DNA of 64,000 nt, taken from Coix lacryma-jobi var. lacryma-jobi. Lineage: Eukaryota; Streptophyta; Magnoliopsida; Poales; Poaceae. Location of the stretch: contig CM019831.1 in NCBI GenBank assembly GCA_009763385.1, positions 77,442,706-77,506,705 on the forward strand, given 5' to 3'. A model generated the notes under the pieces. That model made no database searches. It saw only the letters and a program-made list of their open reading frames with translations, and had not been told where the DNA came from. This document shows, piece after piece, positions 46,341-55,400 of the stretch (the stretch's first letter is position 1; the number at the start of each line of letters is the position of its first letter). The position numbers and the translations under genes are program-made.

Positions 46341-46472
46341 GTAAGTCTTGTTGAGTACCTTTGTACTCAGGGTTCTTTTACCCATGTTGCAGGTATGGCA
46401 GATTCCTCAGTATGCCTTGGACCCTGCTGTGTGACTGTTGTTCAGGAAGAGGCCGATGAGGCCGATGAGTGA
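46341..46472 (+). other. LTR splice-donor, hairpin and Cys-rich mini-ORF block (E, 5' LTR)
   Basis: CGG/GTAAGTCTTG (GT at 46341), hairpin TGAGTAC-CTTT-GTACTCA (46352-46369), acceptor TTGCAG (46387-46392), then a 25-codon ORF from the ATG at 46395 to the TGA at 46470 with CLGPCCVTV and an EEADEADE end. Element A has the same order and a matching CFGPCCMTI. Differences are mostly third-base or conservative, which hints at protein-level constraint. Confidence 0.55.
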
Positions 46473-46819
46473 TTATTCACCCTCGGGCTGGGTGAAGTAT
46501 CTTTATCTTTTAGTTGTTGTCATATGCTACCCTGCCAACTCTATCTATTCGAACTATGGTCTGTAATAACTTCACTTTAATTTTATGTTGAACCCTGGTT
46601 TGTAAAACTAATGTTATTTAAGTCTTCCGCTATTTACTCCGATGTTATTTGTCAAAATGTTCAAGAGATTGTAACTGAATTGTGAGATGATCCTGCGGAC
46701 ATCGGGCACTGATGTAGCCCAGTGGCAGAACCGGTCTTAATCTCTTGGCTGTACGGATCAACTGTCAGTGGTTGACAATGATCAGTGGGCCATGGGATTA
46801 GGGCGGTTACGTCACAGAG

Positions 46820-46831
46820 TGGTATCGGAGC
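46820..46831 (+). other. Primer-binding site of element E
   Basis: TGGTATCGGAGC, three bases after the LTR end at 46816. Same as in element A. Confidence 0.88.
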
Positions 46832-47132
46832 ATCTCACTACGACGTTGCAATCTTTTTGCGAAAACTTCAAAAGGTTTTTAAGTCCAAAAACTAAACTTG
46901 ACTATTTTGAGTCCAAATTGCTTCTCTCATCTCATCTTGTCTTTGGCAACTAGTAGCAAGACAACTTGTATAAGCCCTATGTACCTTACCTTAGTAGTTG
47001 CATTGCCTTGTTCCGTAGGAACGAATCATGCATCATGTCATAATCACTTATGTATATAAAAGAGTTCGTTGGGATAGTGTACCTATACCTTTTTCTTGCT
47101 AGCCTTTCTCATCTATAACCTCTTGTCCAGAT

Positions 47133-47741
47133 ATGGCCATTATCAAGCGGACTGCTCGCAAGTCGACTGGACCGAATGGTGTGTCGCGTCACCAGCTGGC
47201 GCCACGCACCGGAGAAGAGACTGGAGAATCCTCCAATGGTCGTCGCTTTCCCCGTCGTACCCGCAAACAGCTGAAGGAGGAAATCAAGAATCTGAAGGCT
47301 GAGATGGAGAACATGGAGCATGACTTCTATCTTTCCCGCCTGGAGTTTTATGAGGCACGAGCTTCCCTGGAGCAGGCCAATCGGAACACGGTTCGCGCTA
47401 TCGAGCAGCGCAATGATGCTTGGACCCGCGAGGACGTAACCAGAGCCCAACTCCATGGACTACAGCAGTACACTGCCCAGATTGAGCAGTACAATGATAT
47501 GCTTCATGAGGAGGTACATCAACTGTACAACCAACTTCACCCCGTGGCTCCACCTGTTGCTGAGGATCCAGAAGATGGAGTCGTGGAGGAACCTGAAGTA
47601 GAACATGAGCCAGATCAGAATGAGGAAGTGGAACCTGCAGAAGATGTCCATGCTGAGGACGAGGATGAGGAGGAAGAGCCCGAACTCATCATCGAAGATG
47701 AAGATGACGATGAAGAGATGATAATCATCGATGACGACTAG
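47133..47741 (+). CDS. Extra ORF of element E: H3-tail-like N terminus, coiled coil, acidic tail
   Basis: An intact 202-codon ORF between the primer site and gag. The N terminus is MAIIKRTARKSTGPNGVSR. Numbered without Met, K4, T6 and A7-R8-K9-S10-T11-G12 coincide with histone H3, including the full ARKS context of K9, and HQLAPR resembles H3 KQLATK. Residues about 48-135 are a long charged coiled-coil region (e.g. KQLKEEIKNLKAEMENMEHD). The last 60 residues are acidic with LIIEDED and MIIIDDD, both SUMO-interaction-like. The ATG follows TTGTCCAG/AT, an acceptor-like site. The role is unknown. By inference it could engage readers or writers of H3K4/K9, or the element's own chromodomain. The element A homologue supports conservation of the H3-like end. 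Confidence 0.85.
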   Translation: MAIIKRTARKSTGPNGVSRHQLAPRTGEETGESSNGRRFPRRTRKQLKEEIKNLKAEMENMEHDFYLSRLEFYEARASLEQANRNTVRAIEQRNDAWTREDVTRAQLHGLQQYTAQIEQYNDMLHEEVHQLYNQLHPVAPPVAEDPEDGVVEEPEVEHEPDQNEEVEPAEDVHAEDEDEEEEPELIIEDEDDDEEMIIIDDD

Positions 47742-47966
47742 ATTCGTTGTGTCTGTACCATCTGCTCACCTAAAGCCTTAAGTCTAGGTTTGGGGCGTTA
47801 GTTGGTCTTCTGTCTAGCCAAGTCTGTATCTTGTCTTGTACCTTTCCTTTGTCAGTCGGTGGTTATCTATCGAACCTCTGTATCAGTTATCTACCCTTGC
47901 ATCAATGAATCTTATCAGTCAGTTTCGTCAAAAGCAATCTTTGGATGCTAAGTTCCCAAATTCTTA

Positions 47967-47970
47967 ACAG
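47967..47970 (+). promoter_or_regulatory. 3' splice-site-like ACAG directly before gag ATG (E)
   Basis: TTCTTAACAG/ATG, the same spacing as element A. A conserved donor in the LTR (46341) could pair with it and remove the extra ORF. Confidence 0.45.
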
Positions 47971-50900
47971 ATGCCTGTGAACACCCGCGCTGGAGCCGGA
48001 AGTTCCGGAGGTGCCAACCTTCCAAACCCTCCACCAGTTCCTGCTACCCTGGCAGATGCCATTGCAGCCTTGGCCGCCGCTGCCAACCTGATGGCTCAGA
48101 ACCAAGGGCAGCAAAACAACGGCAACCGTGGTCGTCGCAACAACCAAGAGACAACCTACGTGGACTTCACTGAAACCCGACCACCGGTCTTCACGAAGGC
48201 CGATGAACCTCTCGAGGCTGACGACTGGATACGCACCATGGAACAGAAGTTCAGTCTTTTACACTGCACAGAGATCCAGAAGCCTCGGTTCGCTTCTCAG
48301 CAGCTCCGTGGTCCCGCAAGTGCCTGGTACGCCAACCTGTTGGCTGCCCAGCCTGAAGGTCACCAGCTGACCTGGGAAGAGTTCCGCACCGCTTTCAGAG
48401 CACATCACATCCCTTCGGGATTGATGAAAATGAAGTTGGATCAATTCCTGGCCCTGCAACAGAAAGATTCCACCGTTATGCAGTACGTGGGACAGTTCAA
48501 CCACCTGAGCCAGTATGCCTCCGACTATGTCAACACAGAGGAAAAGAAGAGAGATTGTTTCCTTAGGGGTCTACACCCTAAGATTCGCAGAGGTCTATCC
48601 AACAACCTAAACGGATCCTATCATGATGTCGTTGACCGTGCTGTCGCTTTCGAGGAAAGTAACCGCCAGTATCAGGAGGAGAAGAAGAAGAAGAAGGCTG
48701 GGTCTAGCAGCTTCTCCAGCAACCATAAGCGCCCAAGAATCATCTATCACCCCAGCCACCACCAAAACCGTGCCCCATACCCTCATCAGCAAGTGGTCGT
48801 TCGTACCGCGGCCACCACTCATAATGCCAACCAGCAAAGTGCCACTCAGCCGAACGCCCCAGGTGTTCGTGTCACCACCCCTCAAACAGCTTACAACCAT
48901 CCATGCTACAACTGTGGCCAAGTTGGTCACTGGTCTCGCGAGTGCCCAAAACCCAAGAAGAATGCCCAACATGCACAGAAAGGCCCTGGAGGATCACAGC
49001 AGCAGCACGTCCAGAAGGGCAAGTTTGTTAAGAAGCACGGGCAAGTCTACTTCACCACCGTCAGTAACATCCCAGAAGGAGAGCCCGTCATGCTCGGTAG
49101 GTTCCCTGTTGCCAATCGTCCTGCAGTCGTCTTGTTCGATTCTGGTGCATCGCATTCCTTCATCAGTCGCACTTTTGTCATCAAGCATGAGTTACCCATG
49201 GGGGAGTTAAAAGAAAGTTTCTGTATACTTTCGCCTGGAGGGCGGATAAATACTAAGGAAGTGGTCCGCAGTATACCAGTAATGTTGGGGGAACATGTCT
49301 TTCCTACCACCATGATAGTACTGCGCAATCAAGAGATAGATGTCATCTTAGGCATGAATTGGATGTGTCAGTATAAAGCCATGATAGACATCTTGAATAG
49401 AGTTGTGAGAGTGGATATTCCTAACAGCACCTCCAAACTCCTTCTCCAACTTCCTATGCCTCAAAAACCAGCAACCACCCAGTTGAATACCGCCTGTGTT
49501 CCGGAAGTCAGGGATATTCCCGTGGTCTGTGAGTTCCCTGATGTCTTCCCAGAAGATCTACCTGGTCTGCCTCCCGACCGTGATGTTGAGTTTGCCATAG
49601 AGCTAAAGCCCGGGACTGCTCCTATATCCCGTAGAGCTTATCGAATGCCTCCCAGAGAGTTGGCAGAGCTGAAGACCCAATTGCAAGAGCTATTGGACAA
49701 GGGTCTCATTCGTCCAAGTTCATCTCCTTGGGGCTGTCCTGCTATCTTTGTGAAGAAGAAGGACAAAAGTCTTCGTCTGTGCGTTGACTATCGCCCACTC
49801 AATGAGGTCACCATCAAAAATAAATATCCCTTGCCTCGCATTGACCTTCTTTTTGACCAGTTATCTGGAGCCAGAGTGTTCTCCAAAATTGATCTCAGAT
49901 CTGGCTATCACCAAATAAAAATCCGTCCAGAAGACATTCCTAAAACAGCTTTCACCACCAGATACGGCCTATATGAGTATTTGGTCATGTCCTTTGGCTT
50001 GACCAATGCCCCCGCTCATTTCATGTATCTCATGAACTCTGTGTTCATGCCAGAGCTCGATAAATTTGTAGTCGTGTTCATTGACGACATCCTTGTCTAT
50101 TCAAGAACTCCTGAAGATCACGCCAAGCATCTTCGAATCGTTCTCTCTCGTCTCAGAGATCACCAGCTGTATGCCAAGTTCAGTAAATGCGAATTCTGGC
50201 TAGATCGAATTCAATTCCTTGGTCACGTCCTGTCCGCCGAAGGTGTGTCAGTTGACCCCGGAAAAGTGGCAGATATCTTGGATTGGAAGCCACCTACCAC
50301 TGTCCGCGAAGTTCGCAGCTTCATGGGAATGGCTGGATACTATCGTCGTTTCATCCCAGATTTCTCCAGAATCGCCAAGCCTATCACAGAGTTGTTGAAG
50401 AATTCCGTGGATTTCGTTTGGTCACCAGCCTGTGAGCAAGCCTTTCAAGCCCTGAAGAAACTGCTAACTACATCACCAGTCCTAGCTCAACCAGATATCG
50501 AGAAACCCTTCGATGTGTACTGTGATGCATCTGGTACTGGTTTGGGCTGTGTTTTGATGCAAGAAGGACGAGTAATTGCTTATGCCTCACGACAGCTTAA
50601 GCGACATGAGGAAAACTACCCAACCCATGATCTTGAGCTAGCAGCAGTCGTGCATGCCTTGAAGATTTGGCGTCACTATCTGTTAGGCAGCACCTGCAAT
50701 ATGTATACGGATCACAAGAGCCTAAAGTATATCTTCACTCAAGAAGAATTGAATATGAGGCAGAGAAGATGGCTTGAGTTGATTAAAGATTATGATCTCG
50801 AAGTACATTACCATCCTGGTAAGGCAAATGTAGTTGCCGATGCCCTCAGTCGCAAGTCATACTGCAACTGTCTGACGACGAAGCCCTATGATCTTTCCTT

Positions 50901-52416
50901 GTGCCATGAACTTGAAAGGATGGGTATCGAAATGATCTCGCAAGGAAGCTTGAACAATGTCAGCATAGAAACATCCATCAAGGATCAAGTCATTGCTGCT
51001 CAAAAGGATAACCCTGGAATCAAGCACATCATCGAAAAGGTCCAGACCGGAAAGGCTGATTGCTTCAGGATCGATGATGTAGGAGTTGTTTGGTTCAAGA
51101 ACCGTCTAGTAGTTCCCAAGGTGCCCGAATTGAGACAGTTAATCCTTGATGAAGCACACTTGACCAGATTCTCTATTCACCCCGGCAGCAACAAGATGTA
51201 CCAAGACTTAAAGCAGAGATTCTGGTGGACTAAAATGAAGATTGAGATTGCCCGGTATGTCGCTCAGTGTGATACCTGCCAAAGAGTCAAGGCAGTACAC
51301 ATGAAGCCTGGAGGAGAATTGCAACCTTTGTCGGTACCCGCTTGGAAATGGGACGACATTAGTATGGATTTTGTCAATGGACTACCCAAGACCCAGAAAG
51401 GTTTTGATTCCATTTGGGTAATCGTAGACCGACTCACCAAACAAGCTCACTTCCTGCCAGTGAAGACCAGTTACACCGTCCCCACGTATGCCACTTTGTA
51501 CAAGAACCACATAGTGAAACTTCATGGCATACCCAAGACCATTGTCTCTGACCGTGGTACCCAGTTTGTCGCTAAGTTTTGGAAAGCGTTCCATACCTCG
51601 CTTGGAACCAAGCTCTTACATAGCACAGCTTATCATCCTCAAACTGATGGACAAACGGAGCGAGTCAACCAAGTGCTGGAGGACATGTTGAGAGCCTGTG
51701 TTCTCACCTTCGCAGATACTTGGGATGACTGTTTGCCTTTGGCAGAGTTCTCTTATAATAACAGTTACCAAGAGAGCATCAAAATGGCACCCTTTGAAGC
51801 ACTGTACGGCCGCCGTTGTCGTACACCCCTCAGTTGGTCTGAACCCGGAGAAAGAGAATTCTTTGGAGTTGACCTGGTCAAAGATATGGAAGAGAAAGTC
51901 AAGCAGATACAGGAGAATATGAAGATTGCCCAATCTCGACAGAAAAGTTACGCTGACAAGAGACGTCGATCTCTGAAGTTTCAAGTTGGAGATTATGTAT
52001 ATCTCAAGGTCTCACCAACCAAAGGAGTCACTCGTTTTGGAGTCAAAGGAAAGTTAGCACCCCGCTACATTGGTCCGTTTGAGATTTTGGAATGTTGTGG
52101 CAAGGTAGCTTACAAGCTGAAGTTGCCCGATCATCTCTCCGCTGTCCACAATGTTTTCCATGTCTCCCAACTCAAGAAGTGTCTCAGAGTACCAGAACAT
52201 GTCGTGGAAGTTGAAGGTGTCGAGCTAGAGCCTGATCTATCCTACTCGGAATATCCAGTTCGCGTGTTGGACCACAAGGATCGTGTTACCCGAAGAACCA
52301 CCACAAGATGGTACAAAATCCAGTGGAACCAGCACTCTAAAGAAGAAGCTACTTGGGAATCCGAAGACTTCTTAGCAAAGAACTACCCCGACTTTCTCGA
52401 ATCTCTGTCTATGTAA
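47971..52416 (+). CDS. Element E gag-pol polyprotein, intact
   Basis: A single 1481-codon frame for all replication proteins. Gag domain (about 60-250, e.g. TWEEFRTAFRAHHIPSGLM), CCHC knuckle CYNCGQVGHWSREC (about 312-325), protease LFDSGASHSFIS (about 387), RT (about 500-800) with the catalytic VVVFIDDILVYS (about 700), RNase H with DVYCDASGTGLG (about 847), integrase HHCC (HPGSNKMYQ...CDTC, about 1070-1105), the D,D,E core (MDFVNGLP, VSDRGTQF, DGQTERVNQ) and a C-terminal chromodomain (about 1430-1476, YKIQWNQHSKEEATWESEDF). No stop, frameshift or missing catalytic residue was seen. The chromodomain directs integration to heterochromatin in this class of elements. Confidence 0.96.
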   Translation: MPVNTRAGAGSSGGANLPNPPPVPATLADAIAALAAAANLMAQNQGQQNNGNRGRRNNQETTYVDFTETRPPVFTKADEPLEADDWIRTMEQKFSLLHCTEIQKPRFASQQLRGPASAWYANLLAAQPEGHQLTWEEFRTAFRAHHIPSGLMKMKLDQFLALQQKDSTVMQYVGQFNHLSQYASDYVNTEEKKRDCFLRGLHPKIRRGLSNNLNGSYHDVVDRAVAFEESNRQYQEEKKKKKAGSSSFSSNHKRPRIIYHPSHHQNRAPYPHQQVVVRTAATTHNANQQSATQPNAPGVRVTTPQTAYNHPCYNCGQVGHWSRECPKPKKNAQHAQKGPGGSQQQHVQKGKFVKKHGQVYFTTVSNIPEGEPVMLGRFPVANRPAVVLFDSGASHSFISRTFVIKHELPMGELKESFCILSPGGRINTKEVVRSIPVMLGEHVFPTTMIVLRNQEIDVILGMNWMCQYKAMIDILNRVVRVDIPNSTSKLLLQLPMPQKPATTQLNTACVPEVRDIPVVCEFPDVFPEDLPGLPPDRDVEFAIELKPGTAPISRRAYRMPPRELAELKTQLQELLDKGLIRPSSSPWGCPAIFVKKKDKSLRLCVDYRPLNEVTIKNKYPLPRIDLLFDQLSGARVFSKIDLRSGYHQIKIRPEDIPKTAFTTRYGLYEYLVMSFGLTNAPAHFMYLMNSVFMPELDKFVVVFIDDILVYSRTPEDHAKHLRIVLSRLRDHQLYAKFSKCEFWLDRIQFLGHVLSAEGVSVDPGKVADILDWKPPTTVREVRSFMGMAGYYRRFIPDFSRIAKPITELLKNSVDFVWSPACEQAFQALKKLLTTSPVLAQPDIEKPFDVYCDASGTGLGCVLMQEGRVIAYASRQLKRHEENYPTHDLELAAVVHALKIWRHYLLGSTCNMYTDHKSLKYIFTQEELNMRQRRWLELIKDYDLEVHYHPGKANVVADALSRKSYCNCLTTKPYDLSLCHELERMGIEMISQGSLNNVSIETSIKDQVIAAQKDNPGIKHIIEKVQTGKADCFRIDDVGVVWFKNRLVVPKVPELRQLILDEAHLTRFSIHPGSNKMYQDLKQRFWWTKMKIEIARYVAQCDTCQRVKAVHMKPGGELQPLSVPAWKWDDISMDFVNGLPKTQKGFDSIWVIVDRLTKQAHFLPVKTSYTVPTYATLYKNHIVKLHGIPKTIVSDRGTQFVAKFWKAFHTSLGTKLLHSTAYHPQTDGQTERVNQVLEDMLRACVLTFADTWDDCLPLAEFSYNNSYQESIKMAPFEALYGRRCRTPLSWSEPGEREFFGVDLVKDMEEKVKQIQENMKIAQSRQKSYADKRRRSLKFQVGDYVYLKVSPTKGVTRFGVKGKLAPRYIGPFEILECCGKVAYKLKLPDHLSAVHNVFHVSQLKKCLRVPEHVVEVEGVELEPDLSYSEYPVRVLDHKDRVTRRTTTRWYKIQWNQHSKEEATWESEDFLAKNYPDFLESLSM

Positions 52417-52480
52417 AGTTTTGCCTTTATCCCTTCTTTGTCCTTTCGTAAGACGCAGAATCTCGGGGCGAGATTTCTTT

Positions 52481-52493
52481 TAGGGGGGAAGGC
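52481..52493 (+). other. Polypurine tract of element E
   Basis: TAGGGGGGAAGGC abuts the 3' LTR start at 52494. Confidence 0.82.
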
Positions 52494-55400
52494 TGTAACA
52501 CCTCTGGTGTTTAGCATGTAATTAACTTGACATATCATCATTATCATCTTTAAGCATCTTGATCATGATTTCATGTGTGTCATTTTATGTGAAGTACCTC
52601 TATTGCAAAAACCCTAATTAGCCCACTTCTCTCTACAAGGGCAAAATGGTAATTTCATCTCTGTGACTAGTTTTGTGTAATTCTTGTTCAGTTGGATGTC
52701 TTGAAGTTTTGTTGTGTTGGCCAAAGTTCAAAAATCAGAATTTGATTTCATATCTCTTTGCAAAACCCTGATTTCCAAATCCTGGATTTTATCCCTCTTT
52801 TTGTAATTCAAAAATTATTCAAAATTTGGGATTGGTCCAAAAAGCAAAGTTGTAGATCTGTCAAAGAGAAACAACTTCGGTATTCACAAGTTTTCAAGTT
52901 TCTGTACAAAATATTGAGTTATTTCAAATTCATTCAAACCCCAACTTTTGTTCCCTTTTCAGTTTTCAAAATTAGTTCAAAAACTAATGAGTTTCTGGAA
53001 AAGTGTATAATAGCAAAGTTGTAGGTTTTGATAAAAGGAACAACTTTCATATTTGCAGATTTTCAAGTTTCAGTTTAAAATTCTAAGTAATTTTGAATTG
53101 ATTCAAATTTCAAAAGTGTCCCCTTTTCTGTTTTTGAATATAGTTCAAAAAATATTTGGAAATTGAAAATGTTCATATTGACAAAGTTGTAGATCTCTTT
53201 TTTCTGAGCAACTTTGGTGTTATGAGTTTTTGTTGCCCAGTTCAAACTTTGGGAGTAATTTGCAAAAGACAGAAATGAGCCAAAAGTCAAAACCTAGCCT
53301 ACCCTGTTCATCTCCTACCTCGCGTAGGGGGGGGGGGGCGGCCATGGCCCGGTCGCCGGCGCTGCGCGCGCCACGCGCTCGGCCGCCGCTCGCCTGCCCC
53401 CGACCTGCCGCCGCTGGTCCCGTGATGATTTCGCGCCCGCACGCGCCGAGCGCTGACCTTGCCCCGTCCCCCACAGTGCCCAGCGAGCCGCCGCCGCGTG
53501 TTCATCGCCGGCGAGCACACGCCCGAGCCCCGGCTGCACGCCAGCTTATCCGCCAGAGCGCAATCGAGTGCGCACGCCCCCGCAAACCTTACCCGCGCAA
53601 CCCCGAGGTCTCTACCGGCCTCTGGCCGCGGCTATAAGAAGGCCGCCGGAGCCCGAGCTCCCTCACTCACCTCCGCCGTCGTCGCCAGCTCACTCCAGAG
53701 CCTCCCGTGCTCAACCACCTAGCTCAGCAGCTCCGCCTTGATTTGGTGAAGCTTCCCCACCCTCCAATTTCACCTCTACCGTCCCCGTTTGCCCGGCGTA
53801 GCTCGTCGTTGTCGTCTCCGGCGAGAACCCGGCGAACTCGGGTTCGTGGAATTCGTCGTCTCCGGCCTTGATCATCTCCCTCCGACCCTCGCATTCGCTT
53901 CCCTGTCTCCGTGCGACTCTAACCTGGCCTTTGCGGCTCTGTTTGATGCCCAGGGTCGCCACTGCGCCGATCGCCGCCGCTCGCCGTCCGTCGGTCATCG
54001 CCATTCGTCCACCTCCGTTCATCCCCTCACCTCGCCGAGTCCCTTGATCGACGCGGGTGAGTCCTCTGATCACTCTCGTGCCCTCAGCTCTGCCGCGGAG
54101 TGCCCAGTTTGGCCGGCGTAAACGCGCCGCCGCGCTCGGGTCACCGCCGGCGAGCAGAGCGCCGCCGTGTCCTTTTTCCTTTTTTTTAAAAGATATGAAT
54201 AGTGTTCTGTTTTCTCTTTTTTGTATGATTTTCTGTGTGCATCCAAAAATTCTGAAATTTTTGTGGTAGACTCTTTATGCTCTGTAGTATTTTAGAAAAA
54301 TATGAAACTTGAGTTTTGTGCAAAAATTTGAAAATGTAAAATTCCCCTTTTAATTAAAAAAATGAAGGTTTTGGTATTTTTGGAGAGTGATCTTTAACTC
54401 TAAAAATCTTGAGATAAATTTTTGTGACCTTGTTATAACATGCTGAACCTCTGGTAAAATTTTGAAGTCATTTGAAACAAGTTGATTTTTGGGCATTTAT
54501 TTTAATTCCTAAATAGTGCCTTTTGTTAATAAATGACTAGATTTAATTGAGCACCTTAATGACCTCCAAAAATTATGAAATTTGTTTTGCCATATACTTG
54601 TACCCTAATGAACTTGTGTGATTAATTTGGTAATTTTTGGAGCACCTTCATAAAATGACCTTTTTATATAATTAAGAAAATAGAAAAAGGTGATTAGGGT
54701 TAGCGTTGAATGCCCTGTGATGTGACTTTTGGATTGCTTGATGTTCATAGACCCATACCCCTCTGGTCTATGATGTTTGTGATGCCTTGCTATGTCCATA
54801 CTTAGGCTTAATAAAAGTTGCTTAATTAAATTTGTTAATATTGCTAAAAAGGGATAAGTAATCTATTGACCACTTTAACCACCACTCATACTTTGCAAGG
54901 CTATACTCTAGTTTTATCCTATGCACTTTGTTCATACTAGCATACTCATGTGCATGCATCATTGCATACGTATAGTGACCGAGGAAGAAGGCCCTGAAGT
55001 CGAGGTAGCCACCGAAGGATCTGTCCCCGAGGCAACCCCGAGCTCCGACACCTATACCTACCCCGAGTCTGCTCTTTTTGCCATCCAAGGCAAGCCCCGG
55101 TGCATTTAAACCCTTCCTTGCTTTTATAAAGTTTTCTTAAATGTTTTACGTTAAACTACTGCATTAAGTTCAGGAGTTGTGTGATGACCTAACTCTTGCA
55201 TTACTTACCTCCACCGTCAAACCCTGACCCTGTTTAAAACTATTTGAAAAATGCTTAGCAATGCTATACCCTAGAGTTGCAATAAAAATGCCAATTTCAA
55301 AAGTGTGATCACTTTAAGAATATTTATGGGAATTTCTGGTTTACTCCCACTATTGGCTAAGTATCTGATCCGTACTTAGTCAATGGGAAGGAGAGGTTGT

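Larger units (their letters stand above)
42755..46816 (+). repeat. 5' LTR of element E
   Basis: 4062 bp, from TGTAACACC to GTCACA. A GC-rich block (43590-44420) has a TATA-like CTATAAGAAGG (43891) and a donor GCGG/GTGAGT (GT at 44316). Then come a long AT-rich stretch, an exon-like block after ATAG (45235-45350), and the donor/hairpin/mini-ORF block (46341-46472). Confidence 0.95.
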
